Shown here one piece after another: positions 1 to 8,655 of a DNA stretch of 64,000 nucleotides. This DNA is from Paenibacillus sp. W2I17 (GTDB lineage Bacteria; Bacillota; Bacilli; Paenibacillales; Paenibacillaceae): the NCBI RefSeq assembly GCF_030815985.1, contig NZ_JAUSXM010000001.1:4526001-4590000 (forward strand), given 5' to 3'. Each line of letters begins with the position of its first letter. The stretch's first letter is position 1. Below the pieces are notes generated by a model. It was not told where the DNA came from. It made no database searches and worked only from the letters and a program-made list of their open reading frames with translations. Position numbers and translations under genes: made by a program.

Positions 1-31
1 TTTTCATTTCAATGCCACCAATGTTAAGCAC
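1..31 (-). CDS. dusB: tRNA-dihydrouridine synthase, N-terminal fragment (cut by window edge)
   Basis: Only about ten codons are inside the window. On the minus strand a good ribosome binding site (AAGGAGTGG) lies about ten bases before a GTG, followed by codons reading M-L-N-I-G-G-I-E-M-K. This resembles the start of Bacillus DusB (MFKIGDIQLKN). The family uses FMN and NADPH to reduce uridine to dihydrouridine in tRNA. The position directly downstream of the small HTH gene and the folate operon is where dusB sits in B. subtilis, so synteny carries much of the call. The rest of the gene lies beyond position 1. Confidence 0.65.
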   Translation of the reverse strand, partial: MLNIGGIEMK

Positions 32-127
32 GGTAGTCGTTCCACTCCTTTTTTAATTCTGTATATATCACGATATAAAGTTCGATCGGTGTCTTGGTTG
101 TTGTAACATGGCGAAACCGAAACGGTC

Positions 128-331
128 CTAGTTGCCCCGCAACTCCTCGATACTGATTGCCAGTACACCAGCAATTCGATCGAGCTCTTGCTGTGATACC
201 TTACGGTTTCCCCGTTCAATGGTTCCCAGAATGGCCAGCGAGATGCCGGTCTCGGCCGCAAGTTCATGTTGTGTTAAACCTTTCAGCTTCCGGAATGCCC
301 GGATTCGGTTGGCCAATTGCATGTTTTCCAA
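128..331 (-). CDS. yazB: small XRE-family helix-turn-helix protein (YazB-like)
   Basis: This 67-residue protein is essentially one lambda-repressor-type helix-turn-helix domain. Residues about 18-45 (start LTQHELAAETGIS, then a recognition helix ending IERGNRK) match the Xre/Cro pattern, so it should bind DNA; its operator is unknown. The start overlaps the 3' end of folK by about 49 bases, which implies translation coupled to the folate operon. The same gene between folK and dusB in B. subtilis is yazB, of unstudied function. It could regulate the folate operon, but nothing in the sequence proves that. Confidence 0.85.
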   Translation of the reverse strand: MENMQLANRIRAFRKLKGLTQHELAAETGISLAILGTIERGNRKVSQQELDRIAGVLAISIEELRGN

Positions 332-831
332 AGCTGTATTCCATCCTTTCCATCCAGTACAGACAACGATGAGTGTACAAAGGTATACAAACCTGAAATC
401 TCGCCCTCCGGTACGATATCCGACAGTGGGACCAGCACAAAAGCCCGTTCTCCCATACGAGGATGAGGCAATTGAAGCAATTCGGTATCTCGCGTCTCAC
501 CCTGCATCCAGAGCAGATCCAAATCAACGGTGCGCGGTCCCCAGCGAATATCACGAACACGTCCAAGCCGGTTCTCGATATCCAGTAATTCCGTGAGCAA
601 CTGCTCTGGTGTCAGCATCACCTGTACGGCGACTGCCATATTCAGAAACGCAGGCTGATCTACATATCCTACAGGCTCCGTCTCATATAGTGCAGAACAA
701 CGCAGAACGGATATATGAGGGTGTTCATCCAGCAAAGACAATGCTTCAAGCAACGTCTGTTCCCGGTCACCCAAATTGGCCCCTAAAGCAATATAAGCCT
801 CTGAAGATTCAGAGGTCGAATGTGCAATCAT
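283..831 (-). CDS. folK: 2-amino-4-hydroxy-6-hydroxymethyldihydropteridine pyrophosphokinase
   Basis: HPPK transfers pyrophosphate from ATP to 6-hydroxymethyl-7,8-dihydropterin, just before dihydropteroate synthesis. The 182-residue protein shows the family blocks in order: ALGANLGDR near residues 15-23, YETEPVGYVDQPAFLN near 49-64, and the metal and substrate motif RWGPRTVDLDLLW near 96-108, followed by LPHPRMGERAFVLVPL. Length is slightly above the usual 160-170. The start codon lies ten bases after the folB stop region, and folK ends inside the next gene, so it belongs to one tightly packed folate operon. The C-terminal 40 residues beyond the conserved core are not recognisable. Confidence 0.95.
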   Translation of the reverse strand: MIAHSTSESSEAYIALGANLGDREQTLLEALSLLDEHPHISVLRCSALYETEPVGYVDQPAFLNMAVAVQVMLTPEQLLTELLDIENRLGRVRDIRWGPRTVDLDLLWMQGETRDTELLQLPHPRMGERAFVLVPLSDIVPEGEISGLYTFVHSSLSVLDGKDGIQLWKTCNWPTESGHSGS

Positions 832-840
832 GATCGGTTC

Positions 841-1203
841 TCACTTTCTTGTGCGGCGAAGCTCTACCGTTACGCCCTCAAAATGAATATCGAATGGCGG
901 ATGTGGCTTCGTCACCTTGACTGTCAATGCATTGATAATAGTATAAGTGTCTAGTAAAGAAGATGCAATATGTTCGCCCAAAGCTTCAATTAACTGGAAC
1001 GATTTATTCTCAACAATCTGTTTTACCAGCTCATGGATCTCCGCATAATTAATCGTTTTGGTCAGATCATCGTTACGTCCAGCTTCACCCAGGTCCATAT
1101 CAATCTCCAGATCAATATAGTACCGCTGCCCCAGCTTCCGTTCTTCTGCAAAAACGCCATGATATCCGTAATACTCCATACGATGCAATACCATTCTATC
1201 CAT
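841..1203 (-). CDS. folB: dihydroneopterin aldolase
   Basis: FolB cleaves 7,8-dihydroneopterin to 6-hydroxymethyl-dihydropterin and glycolaldehyde. The 120-residue length is typical. Visible family features are the N-terminal GYHGVFAEER segment (residues 13-22) holding the substrate-binding glutamate, TINYAE at 50-55, and the KVTKPHPP block near 96-103 with the catalytic lysine (about residue 99). It lies between folP and folK, separated from folP by a 117-base gap that contains short inverted repeats, and is followed almost without a gap by folK. Confidence 0.95.
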   Translation of the reverse strand: MDRMVLHRMEYYGYHGVFAEERKLGQRYYIDLEIDMDLGEAGRNDDLTKTINYAEIHELVKQIVENKSFQLIEALGEHIASSLLDTYTIINALTVKVTKPHPPFDIHFEGVTVELRRTRK

Positions 1204-1320
1204 ACGATCCGCCTGCCCTCTATATATATTGAAATTTTAATCTATTTGAAGTTATCCCTTTGCTTTGCCTTTGAAAAAACGCTACGCGTCCACTGGACGG
1301 GTCACCAGGGACCCGCCACA
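1204..1320 (-). other. folP-folB intergenic stretch with short inverted repeats
   Basis: The 117 bases between folP and folB hold a six-base stem CGGGTC/GACCCG with a six-base loop (about 1294-1311), followed in the transcript by ACGC-GTA-GCGT and six U residues (about 1272-1287). This could be a weak attenuator that lowers expression of the distal folate genes, but the stems are short and it may be chance. Confidence 0.3.
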
Positions 1321-2184
1321 TTATTTCCTCCGTATACCCGGAGAAGCATACAACATGGCATCACACATGTCTGCCGTCCGCCGAATCGGCTTCACATCAT
1401 GAACCCGAACCATTTGGCATCCTTGGGCGATGCCAAATGCAACGGTGGCAGCCGTTCCTTCCAGCGCATCATCCGCCCCGACATCCAAGGTGTTCTGGAT
1501 GAATCTTTTACGTGAGGTGGCTAGCAGAACGGGATATCCCATTTCATTGAGCAAACCGAGCGATGACATGAGCTTCAGATTTTCTCCGAGATCCTTCACA
1601 AAACCAATACCCGGGTCCAGAATAATTTGCTCTGCTTTCACGCCGGCTGTTAACGCTATTTGTATACTCTCCTGCAAATCGCTGACGACACCACTCAGAT
1701 AATCGGTATAGTTTCGCTCCTGCCGATTATGCATCAAAATGATGGGACACCCCAGCTCTGCTGCCGTGCGGGCCATATCTGGATCTGCCTTGGCACCCCA
1801 CACATCATTAATAATATGAGCACCTGCCAGAATAGCCTGACGTGCAACATCGGCCTTATACGTATCTACGGATATTGGAATGTGCGGGGCTTGCTGATGC
1901 AATGCTTCAATAACCGGAATAATCCGACTAAGCTCTTCATCGGCGCCCACGACATCTGAACCTGGCCGGGTGGACTCCCCGCCGATATCAATCAGGTCCG
2001 CTCCATCCTCCATCATCTGCTTGGCATGCGCAACCGCCCGCTCCACGTTGGTATAACGTCCACCATCCGAGAATGAGTCAGGCGTGACGTTAAGAATGCC
2101 CATAATCTGTGTTTTTGTACCCAGCTTCAATTCAGCTGGCCCCCATGCATAGTTCCGTTCATAGATGATCGGTGTAAGTGTCAT
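1321..2184 (-). CDS. folP: dihydropteroate synthase
   Basis: FolP condenses 6-hydroxymethyl-dihydropterin pyrophosphate with p-aminobenzoate; it is the sulfonamide target. The 287-residue protein carries both Pfam signature regions: MGILNVTPDSFSDGG near residues 28-42 and DIGGESTRPGSD near 66-77. SVDTYKADVA follows, and the C-terminal RVHDVKPIRR binds the pterin pyrophosphate. The start overlaps the pabC stop (ATGA type), showing translational coupling. It is a normal, full-length housekeeping enzyme with nothing odd. Confidence 0.96.
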   Translation of the reverse strand: MTLTPIIYERNYAWGPAELKLGTKTQIMGILNVTPDSFSDGGRYTNVERAVAHAKQMMEDGADLIDIGGESTRPGSDVVGADEELSRIIPVIEALHQQAPHIPISVDTYKADVARQAILAGAHIINDVWGAKADPDMARTAAELGCPIILMHNRQERNYTDYLSGVVSDLQESIQIALTAGVKAEQIILDPGIGFVKDLGENLKLMSSLGLLNEMGYPVLLATSRKRFIQNTLDVGADDALEGTAATVAFGIAQGCQMVRVHDVKPIRRTADMCDAMLYASPGIRRK

Positions 2185-3065
2185 GAAGTATACCCCGCTT
2201 TCTGCCGGTACATACCCAGAAGGACTGCTGTAACCGGGCCTATATGTCCGCTGCTGATTATTGTTTCAGCTCCGTCCTGATCCCTCAGAGTGGTAACCGG
2301 AACCAGTTCGGCCACTGAGCCTGTTAGAAATATTTCATCTGCTTGCAGGAGATCCTCCCAGGCAGCTAAAGTTTCTATGCAGGGAATTCCTTGTTGCGTA
2401 GCGATCTCAAGTACCACAGCTCTCGTGATACCCGGCAGAATGCCGGTTGAGAGTGCTGGCGTGTAGAGAACATTTTCCCGTACCCAAAACACATTGCTGA
2501 CGATCCCTTCCGCTATATGACCATTCCGGGTTAATTGTAACCCTTCCGCACCCTGAACATGCTGCCCGTATCCATTAAGCTCCCGTTTCGCCAGAATGCT
2601 GTTCATATAATGTAGCGACTTGAAACGCACATCTCCTTCGGGCGTGTTGCGAGGTGTAGACAACCGTTGGAGCATTCTGCCACTCTCATATAAAGAGGGA
2701 GAAGGTTCAGGTAATGCTTTTGCCAGTAAAATATGATTTGGCTTTGAATAATCACTAGAAGGTAAGCCTAGCGGTGCTTCACCGGCTGATACCGTATAAC
2801 GCACATACGCATCCCGAAGTCCGTTCGCATCCATCAAACGTTGAATCCAATCTGTCACCTCTGCCGCAGTCGTTGTAAAAGGAATGCCAAGTTCCTTGCA
2901 CCCCGAAGCCATGCGCTCCAAATGCCGTTCCAAAAGATATGGGACACCTCGATACGTCCGGAACGTCTCAAACAGTCCAAGTCCGTACAAAAAGCCGTGA
3001 TCCGTTACAGGAACCACGGCCGCCGCCATATTGACCAACTCTCCGTTTATCGCGGCATATTGCAT
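2181..3065 (-). CDS. pabC: aminodeoxychorismate lyase (class IV aminotransferase fold)
   Basis: PabC releases pyruvate from 4-amino-4-deoxychorismate to give p-aminobenzoate, using PLP. The 294-residue protein has fold-type IV features: DHGFLYGLGLFETFR near residues 22-36, the likely PLP-binding lysine in RFKSLHYMNS (about residue 149), GIVSNVFWV, and the phosphate-binding TGILPGITR block. The family includes branched-chain and D-amino-acid aminotransferases. The choice of PabC rests on its position between pabA and folP, which is the standard Bacillus folate operon order. Confidence 0.92.
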   Translation of the reverse strand: MQYAAINGELVNMAAAVVPVTDHGFLYGLGLFETFRTYRGVPYLLERHLERMASGCKELGIPFTTTAAEVTDWIQRLMDANGLRDAYVRYTVSAGEAPLGLPSSDYSKPNHILLAKALPEPSPSLYESGRMLQRLSTPRNTPEGDVRFKSLHYMNSILAKRELNGYGQHVQGAEGLQLTRNGHIAEGIVSNVFWVRENVLYTPALSTGILPGITRAVVLEIATQQGIPCIETLAAWEDLLQADEIFLTGSVAELVPVTTLRDQDGAETIISSGHIGPVTAVLLGMYRQKAGYTS

Positions 3066-3066
3066 G

Positions 3067-3642
3067 TTATACCTTCACTTGTTGGGACAAAAAGTTACGA
3101 AGCATCTGATGACCATGGTCTGTAATAATGGACTCCGGGTGGAACTGAACACCTTCAATCGCATATTCTTTGTGACGCAAACCCATAATCTCACCTTCAG
3201 CTGTCTCCGCTGTAATCTCCAGGCAGTCAGGCAAGCTGCTGCGCTCGACAATCAGGGAGTGATAACGGGTAGCTGTAAATGGGGATGGCAATCCGGCAAA
3301 TACCGATGTTCCATTGTGGTGCATCTCAGATGTTTTGCCGTGCATCATGCGCTCCGCACGGATGACATTGCCGCCAAACGCTTGTCCAATGGACTGATGC
3401 CCCAGGCACACACCAAAGATCGGAATGCTTCCCTTGAAATGATCGATGACTGCCAGACTAATACCCGCTTCATTCGGTGTACACGGGCCCGGAGAGATCA
3501 GAATATGATCAGGTGCCAGTGCCTCTATGCCTGCCAGATCAATCTCATCGTTGCGGCGAACTTCCACCGTCTCACCCAGTTCACCCAGATATTGAACCAG
3601 GTTGTACGTGAAGGAATCGTAATTATCGATAACCAGTATCAT
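3067..3642 (-). CDS. pabA: aminodeoxychorismate/anthranilate synthase amidotransferase subunit
   Basis: This glutaminase subunit supplies ammonia to PabB, and in Bacillus the same subunit also serves TrpE. It is a class I glutamine amidotransferase of 191 residues. [15 protein letters not shown] lies at the N terminus, the nucleophile cysteine is in [11 protein letters not shown], and the His-Glu pair is in GVQFHPES. The start is placed at 3642 because AGGAGGAG sits about seven bases before this ATG; a longer reading from 3660 would include the ribosome binding site. pabC follows one base after the stop. Confidence 0.94.
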   Translation of the reverse strand: MILVIDNYDSFTYNLVQYLGELGETVEVRRNDEIDLAGIEALAPDHILISPGPCTPNEAGISLAVIDHFKGSIPIFGVCLGHQSIGQAFGGNVIRAERMMHGKTSEMHHNGTSVFAGLPSPFTATRYHSLIVERSSLPDCLEITAETAEGEIMGLRHKEYAIEGVQFHPESIITDHGHQMLRNFLSQQVKV

Positions 3643-3692
3643 AAGCCTGCTCCTCCTCATCTTCCGTCAATGCAAGTGACGGTTGCTTCGTT

Positions 3693-5264
3693 TTATTTTA
3701 GTTTAACAGCTTCCGCCTCTTCGCTGTAATTCACAGCTCTCATCATGGCTCTTGCTTTGTTGCGGCATTCCTTGTATTCCCGATATGGATCGGAATCAAT
3801 AACAATCCCTGCCCCGGCCTGTACATAACCAATACCGTCCTTAATGGCAAGTGTACGAATGACGATGTTCAATTCCATATTTCCACTGTAATCCATCCAC
3901 CCGATGGAACCCGTATAAGGCCCACGACGAACAGGCTCCAGCTCCTCGATAATCTCCATGGTGCGGACTTTCGGCGCTCCGGTAATCGTTCCACCCGGGA
4001 ATGTCGCAGCGATCACATCAAATACGGATAACCCTTCTGCCAGCCTGCCTTCCACCTGGGAAACGAGATGCATGACATGGGAATACTTCTCGATGGTCAT
4101 CAATTCAGGCACATGAACCGAACCATAGGCCGCAATCCGTCCGATATCATTACGTTCCAAATCAACAAGCATAATATGCTCCGCCCGTTCCTTCTCACTG
4201 CTGAGCAGTTCATCCGCCATAGCTTTATCTTCTGCTGCATCACGGCCCCTTCTTCGGGTCCCTGCAATGGGACGTGCACTGACTTTGCCATTCTCCACTT
4301 TGACCAGAAGCTCGGGAGATCCGCTTACCAGTTGAAAGTCTGGACTACGCAGCATTCCCATATACGGTGATGGATTCACAAGGCGCAGCCATTCATAAAT
4401 ATGCTCAGCGCTCGAATGAAGCCGCTTCTCCTGTCTCAAGGACAGATTCACCTGGAACACATCGCCCTGCCTGATATATTCCTGTACCGTACGTACAGCC
4501 TGTTCAAAGTCCTCCTGGGGAAAGGAGGTCTCCCATCCTTCCGATTCCCTTTCCGCATCTTCAGGCTGCGGGGTACGATTGACCTGCTTGTTGCGGCGTT
4601 CCAGTGCCTGTTGTTGTTCCTCAGCCTGTGCAGCCCCCATAATATGAAGCCATCTTTGCTGCATCGCTGTCGCTCGTGCTTCGGCCGTTGCATATAGGCT
4701 ACGGATATCAGTTTCGTTCCGGTTAGGCTCTAAAGCCAGATGAACCATGCAGAAAAGCGCCTGCTGCTCATGGTCATACGCCCATATTTCTTCAAAGCGC
4801 ATCCACCAATAATCCGGCAGAGCCGGGTTATCTTCAGCCAAGACTGGAAGCTTCTCCAATGATCTTGCTACATCGTAGCTGAGATAACCTGCGTATCCAC
4901 CCCCAAAGTCTGGAGCTCCATTAACCTTGGGTGCGCTATACGGGGCAGTCCATCTCTTCAATACATCAAGCGGCTTGCCGCTGTCCGTCGAGGTGGTTCC
5001 TTGCGTCACATCATGAATAACCGCTTCTTGACCTTTACCTGAAATTACGGATACGGGGTCTAACCCCAGAAATGTATATCTCCCGCCTTTGCCATTCTCC
5101 AGCACAATTGCGTAGGGTGACGCCTGCTCCCAGGCTGCCTCCCACGATAACGGTAAACCGCCATGATACGGTCCCTCATCCGACTTCGTGATATAGGGCA
5201 TCATGGTCCAGCCTTGTTCAGCCCACTCCATCCAGTCGGCGTATGTTGTCATCAGGTGTGTCAT
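3693..5264 (-). CDS. pabB: aminodeoxychorismate synthase component I
   Basis: PabB converts chorismate and ammonia to 4-amino-4-deoxychorismate. The C-terminal chorismate-binding domain is clear: SGSPELLVKVENG, IAGTRRRGRD, the DLERNDIGRI block and TFPGGTITGAPKVRTME. An N-terminal TrpE/PabB-type domain precedes it. The frame stays open up to 5396, but that extension would read through a strong terminator at 5347-5385, so the ATG at 5264 (523 residues) is chosen, with GGAGGG about twelve bases upstream. TrpE is the main alternative; the folate operon context favours PabB. Confidence 0.9.
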   Translation of the reverse strand: MTHLMTTYADWMEWAEQGWTMMPYITKSDEGPYHGGLPLSWEAAWEQASPYAIVLENGKGGRYTFLGLDPVSVISGKGQEAVIHDVTQGTTSTDSGKPLDVLKRWTAPYSAPKVNGAPDFGGGYAGYLSYDVARSLEKLPVLAEDNPALPDYWWMRFEEIWAYDHEQQALFCMVHLALEPNRNETDIRSLYATAEARATAMQQRWLHIMGAAQAEEQQQALERRNKQVNRTPQPEDAERESEGWETSFPQEDFEQAVRTVQEYIRQGDVFQVNLSLRQEKRLHSSAEHIYEWLRLVNPSPYMGMLRSPDFQLVSGSPELLVKVENGKVSARPIAGTRRRGRDAAEDKAMADELLSSEKERAEHIMLVDLERNDIGRIAAYGSVHVPELMTIEKYSHVMHLVSQVEGRLAEGLSVFDVIAATFPGGTITGAPKVRTMEIIEELEPVRRGPYTGSIGWMDYSGNMELNIVIRTLAIKDGIGYVQAGAGIVIDSDPYREYKECRNKARAMMRAVNYSEEAEAVKLK

Positions 5265-5346
5265 TGCGGTGTGCCGCCCTCCATCTGTCGCTAGTTCTAT
5301 TGTCTGATAGTATACTAAAGCGCCGCCCCTTTTAAAAGCATTACAC

Positions 5347-5385
5347 CAAAAATCCTCCATACCCGTCATACGGGCAAGGAGGATT
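5347..5385 (-). terminator. Rho-independent terminator of cysK
   Basis: The minus strand forms a strong stem: ATCCTCC (5378-5384) and GCCCGT pair with ACGGGT and GGAGGAT (5352-5358) around an ATG loop. A run of five T follows. It lies just after the cysK stop and separates cysK from the folate operon. Confidence 0.9.
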
Positions 5386-5404
5386 GGTTTTGTCATTTGT
5401 AGAC

Positions 5405-6343
5405 TTAGCCTTCGAAATTGTAAAGAGGTGTGCTGAGATAACGTTCGCCGTTACTTGGCACGATTACGACAACGCGCTTGCCTTCACCCAACTGTTTCGC
5501 CACCTGAAGACCTGCACGGATCGCCGCACCGGAAGAGATCCCGGACAGAATGCCCTCTTCCTTTGCTACCTGACGAGCCGTCTCGAATGCATCATCATTC
5601 TCAATGTGAATGATCTCATCATAGATTTCCTGATCCAGAATCTCAGGGATAAAGTTGGCACCAATCCCCTGGATCTTATGTGGTCCTGGTTTGCCGCCCG
5701 CCAGAATTGGCGAAGCTGCTGGCTCAACCGCAACAATTTTAATACCAGCGAAAGCTTCTTTCAGCACTTCGCCTGTACCTGTAATTGTTCCGCCTGTACC
5801 AATTCCCGCAACGAAAGCATCCAACGTACCGCCTACAGATTGAATTGCTTCAACAATCTCAGGGCCAGTCGTTTCACGGTGGATCTTCACGTTGGCTTTA
5901 TTTTTAAATTGCTCAGCCATGAAATAGGAAGGGTTTTCTTTCAGCAGTTCTTCGGCTTTTTTAACAGCACCATTCATACCTTCAGCCCCAGGTGTAAGCA
6001 CAAGCTCAGCACCATACGCACGAAGCAAGTTGCGACGCTCCAAGCTCATCGTCTCAGGCATTACAATAACGGACTTGTAGCCTTTGGCTGCAGCCACCAT
6101 CGCGAGTCCAATTCCCGTGTTACCACTTGTTGCTTCAATAATGGTATCACCCGGTTTTAGCTTGCCTTCTTTTTCCGCTTCTTCCACAATGCTAATTGCG
6201 ATACGGTCTTTCACGCTTGAACCTGGATTCTGATACTCCAGCTTCACGAATACTTCAGCACTGCCTTCAGGTACGATACGGTTCAGACGAACAAGCGGAG
6301 TACCTCCGATGAGTTCTGTTACGTTATTAACTACTTTAGCCAT
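5405..6343 (-). CDS. cysK: O-acetylserine sulfhydrylase (cysteine synthase A)
   Basis: CysK makes cysteine from O-acetylserine and sulfide with PLP. The 312-residue protein shows the PLP lysine in [11 protein letters not shown] (K45), the phosphate and substrate loop [12 protein letters not shown] (about 71-82), the glycine-rich [12 protein letters not shown] cofactor loop, and SGISSGAA near the C terminus. A strong AAGGAGGG ribosome binding site precedes the ATG. It stands alone, between its own promoter with a leader of about 200 bases and its own terminator. B. subtilis also has cysK just upstream of pabB. Confidence 0.96.
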   Translation of the reverse strand: MAKVVNNVTELIGGTPLVRLNRIVPEGSAEVFVKLEYQNPGSSVKDRIAISIVEEAEKEGKLKPGDTIIEATSGNTGIGLAMVAAAKGYKSVIVMPETMSLERRNLLRAYGAELVLTPGAEGMNGAVKKAEELLKENPSYFMAEQFKNKANVKIHRETTGPEIVEAIQSVGGTLDAFVAGIGTGGTITGTGEVLKEAFAGIKIVAVEPAASPILAGGKPGPHKIQGIGANFIPEILDQEIYDEIIHIENDDAFETARQVAKEEGILSGISSGAAIRAGLQVAKQLGEGKRVVVIVPSNGERYLSTPLYNFEG

Positions 6344-6599
6344 ATGAATGCCCTCCTTAGTGGATGAATAAAACTTGAGTCCTGTTAACCTATACTTGTG
6401 CGGCCGGTAGCCTCTAGCTGTTATAGAAGAACTGCGGAAATCCTGTTAATCCTATCCCTTACTGCTAAGATTTCTAGCAGGGCGGAGGTTTCCGAAAGTT
6501 TCTTTGTTCATAAATAAATCTTTTATATCCGAGTAAACGAGTAGGTATTTATTATTTTCATCTTATCAACGTTAACCCTCATTGTCAATATGAGTACTC
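6344..6599 (-). promoter_or_regulatory. cysK sigma-A promoter and long 5' leader
   Basis: A consensus promoter is visible on the minus strand: -35 TTGACA at 6583-6588 and -10 TAAGAT at 6560-6565, with a 17-base spacer. The start of transcription would fall near 6553, leaving a leader of about 210 bases before the cysK ATG. The leader contains a hairpin CTGCTA/TAGCAG near 6466-6485. It has no T-box core and no S-box pattern that I can see. A repressor such as CymR could bind near the -10, but no operator is certain. Confidence 0.75.
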
Positions 6600-6649
6600 A
6601 AAAAAAATACTCTGCCTTTGGCCCTAAGACCGCAGACAGAGTATTTTTA
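6600..6649 (-). terminator. terminator of the peptidyl-prolyl isomerase gene
   Basis: On the minus strand AATACTCTG pairs with CAGAGTATT (6606-6614 and 6637-6645) across a loop of about 22 bases, followed by a run of eight T. It ends the transcript arriving from the left-facing isomerase gene just before the cysK promoter. Confidence 0.85.
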
Positions 6650-6688
6650 TCAAGATGCAGCAGTACGAGACAATCTTTTCCATTGCAT

Positions 6689-7639
6689 TCAGGAGGCAGG
6701 AATCTCGGACAGGATTACGGCTTCATACTTGTTACGCAGCATTTGCTCTACCTGCGGCAACGGATCAGCCTGACTCAGAGCCAGTTGCATTCGAATCTCC
6801 TCATGGACCTCTTCGGCCGATTGCACCTGGCGTTCTTCTTTATCATTAAGTCTAATAATAACATAACCTTCTTCCACTCGAACCGGTCCGGCAATATCGC
6901 CTACATCCAGCCCTGCAGCAAGTTGAAGGATTTCTTCTGACTGGAATGGATCATTCCGCTCAATCCATCCCAGCCTCCCACCAGCATCACGAGAGAAGCT
7001 GTCTGTCGATTGCTTGCGAGCAGCTTCTTCAAAGTCCTCCCCCTTCTCCAACGCATCCAGTAAGGAATCGGCTTCATCTTCTTCCTTCACTACGATGATG
7101 GACAAGTCATATTTCTCGGGGGAAACGTAATCCTCACGGTGTTCAGTCCAGTAATGCTCAATATCTGCATCCTTGATCTGTATGCCGATCGTTGCGATTT
7201 TCTCAAGCAGCAGCCTGTAGCCGGCTTCCAACTCAAGTTCCTGTTTCGACAGGCCCAATTGAGACTTCATTTCGTCAAAATATGATTTCTCTGAATCGTA
7301 CCCATCCATCGCGGCGGCAAGTTCTCTTGCAATCTCTTGGGGAGTGACGATCAGCTTGCGTTCAATTGCTTCGGCAAATACTGCTTTACGGTTTAACATC
7401 TGGAGTAATAACTCGCTGCCATAGCGTCTTTTCAGCGCATCGGTCCACTCTTTGTCCGTGATGACTTCTCCGTTGATCGTCGCTACGGTGCTTCCTTCTT
7501 CCGTATTGGCATCATGGGATGCATCTGCCTCGTCTTTGCCCTGTCTGAGACCATGCATAGCCATCACACTACCCATGACCAGCATACCTAGCGTCAAGAC
7601 AATTACAGCCGTCCACAACCCTTTTTCCTGTCTTGTCAT
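6689..7639 (-). CDS. yacD: membrane-anchored/secreted peptidyl-prolyl cis-trans isomerase (SurA/PrsA type, YacD-like)
   Basis: This 316-residue protein has an N-terminal hydrophobic segment (about residues 9-29, TAVIVLTLGMLVMG) that should anchor or export it. A SurA-like N-terminal domain (ATINGEVITDKEW) follows, then a PpiC/rotamase domain from about residue 170 (YDLSIIVVKEE, DFEEAARKQS, GGRLGWIERND, GPVRVEEGYVIIRL). It would assist folding of exported proteins outside the membrane. There is no lipobox cysteine, unlike prsA at 29575-30735. It lies just downstream of hslO and matches yacD in B. subtilis, between yacC (hslO) and cysK. Confidence 0.88.
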   Translation of the reverse strand: MTRQEKGLWTAVIVLTLGMLVMGSVMAMHGLRQGKDEADASHDANTEEGSTVATINGEVITDKEWTDALKRRYGSELLLQMLNRKAVFAEAIERKLIVTPQEIARELAAAMDGYDSEKSYFDEMKSQLGLSKQELELEAGYRLLLEKIATIGIQIKDADIEHYWTEHREDYVSPEKYDLSIIVVKEEDEADSLLDALEKGEDFEEAARKQSTDSFSRDAGGRLGWIERNDPFQSEEILQLAAGLDVGDIAGPVRVEEGYVIIRLNDKEERQVQSAEEVHEEIRMQLALSQADPLPQVEQMLRNKYEAVILSEIPAS

Positions 7640-7662
7640 TCCGCATCCCGTCCCCGCATAGA

Positions 7663-8553
7663 TCAGTTCTTGGCTTGCTCTAGGATGGTCTCAAGTTGTT
7701 CTTTGTTAAAGTCATAGGCTTCATTACAGAATTGGCAGACCACTTCAGCCTGGCCCTCTTCTTCAATTAATTGCTCCATCTCCGTTTGGCCCAGGCTGAT
7801 CAGCGTCTTCTCTACTCGCTCACGTGAACACTCACAGCTAAAATTAATATCCAGTCCTTCCATCACTTGTACATCTGGCAACAATCGGCGAAGCAACTCT
7901 TCCAACTCAAGCCCCTGCTCCAGCAAAGTCGTCACTGGCGGCAACGTACTAATGGCGTTTTCGATCGCCGTGATCTCTGGATCTGTCAATCCCGGCAACA
8001 GCTGCATAATGAATCCACCTGAGACAATAACGGAATTATCCGTATCAACGAGCACACCAACGCCTACAGCAGAAGGTGTTTGCTCCGATTGCGCAAAGTA
8101 GTACGTGAAGTCTTCGCCCAGTTCTCCTGAAATAATAGGCACACTGCCACGATATGGTTCTTTCAGTCCCAAATCCTTCGTTATGTTGATGAAACCTTCC
8201 GTACCAACCGCGCCTGCAACGTCCAGTTTTCCCACACTATTGCTTGGCAAATGTACATGCGGATTAGAAACATATCCTCGTACTTCGCCTTTCGCATTGG
8301 CATCAGCTACAATCTGTCCAATGGGCCCATCACCGTTGACTTGTACCGTTAACTTCTCTTCACCTTTGAGCATTGCACCCATAATGGCTGCTGTTGTAAC
8401 CGTACGCCCCATGGCAGCTGTAGCCGTGGGAAACGTATCGTGTCTTCTGCGTAGTTCCTCAACCAGTTCCGTAGTCTGGATAGCAAAGGCTCTTACCTTT
8501 CCATTCATTGCTGTACCACGAATTAACCGGTCATGCTTGTTGTTGTTTTCCAA
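7663..8553 (-). CDS. hslO: redox-regulated chaperone Hsp33
   Basis: Hsp33 is a cytoplasmic holdase activated when its zinc-bound cysteines are oxidised. The 296-residue protein has the conserved core (TAAIMGAMLKGEEKLTV, VADANAKGEVRGYV, VKD-like GLKEPY, ISGELGEDFTYY) and the C-terminal zinc motif CxC (CECSRE) followed by CxxC (CQFC). The start is a TTG at 8553, with AAGGAGG nine bases upstream; reading further upstream would cross the ribosome binding site. It lies between coaX and the YacD-like isomerase, as in B. subtilis (yacC). Confidence 0.93.
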   Translation of the reverse strand: MENNNKHDRLIRGTAMNGKVRAFAIQTTELVEELRRRHDTFPTATAAMGRTVTTAAIMGAMLKGEEKLTVQVNGDGPIGQIVADANAKGEVRGYVSNPHVHLPSNSVGKLDVAGAVGTEGFINITKDLGLKEPYRGSVPIISGELGEDFTYYFAQSEQTPSAVGVGVLVDTDNSVIVSGGFIMQLLPGLTDPEITAIENAISTLPPVTTLLEQGLELEELLRRLLPDVQVMEGLDINFSCECSRERVEKTLISLGQTEMEQLIEEEGQAEVVCQFCNEAYDFNKEQLETILEQAKN

Positions 8554-8597
8554 GTCATTCAGCCTCCTTTGGCGTATCGCCATAATAGTATTACACA

Positions 8598-8648
8598 GAA
8601 AAAACGGCACAACACTTAAGCTGTAATCTCAGCCCGCTGTATGCCGTC
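8598..8648 (-). terminator. terminator after coaX
   Basis: On the minus strand ACGGCA (8642-8647) pairs with TGCCGT (8604-8609), extended by weaker pairs, followed by TTTTTT. It falls between coaX and hslO, so hslO is probably transcribed partly from its own start. Confidence 0.75.
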
Positions 8649-8655
8649 TCTATGC

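Noticed and set aside
5265..5396. N-terminal extension of pabB by 44 codons
   Set aside because: It would cross the cysK terminator, and the extension has no resemblance to PabB; the ATG at 5264 is a better start.
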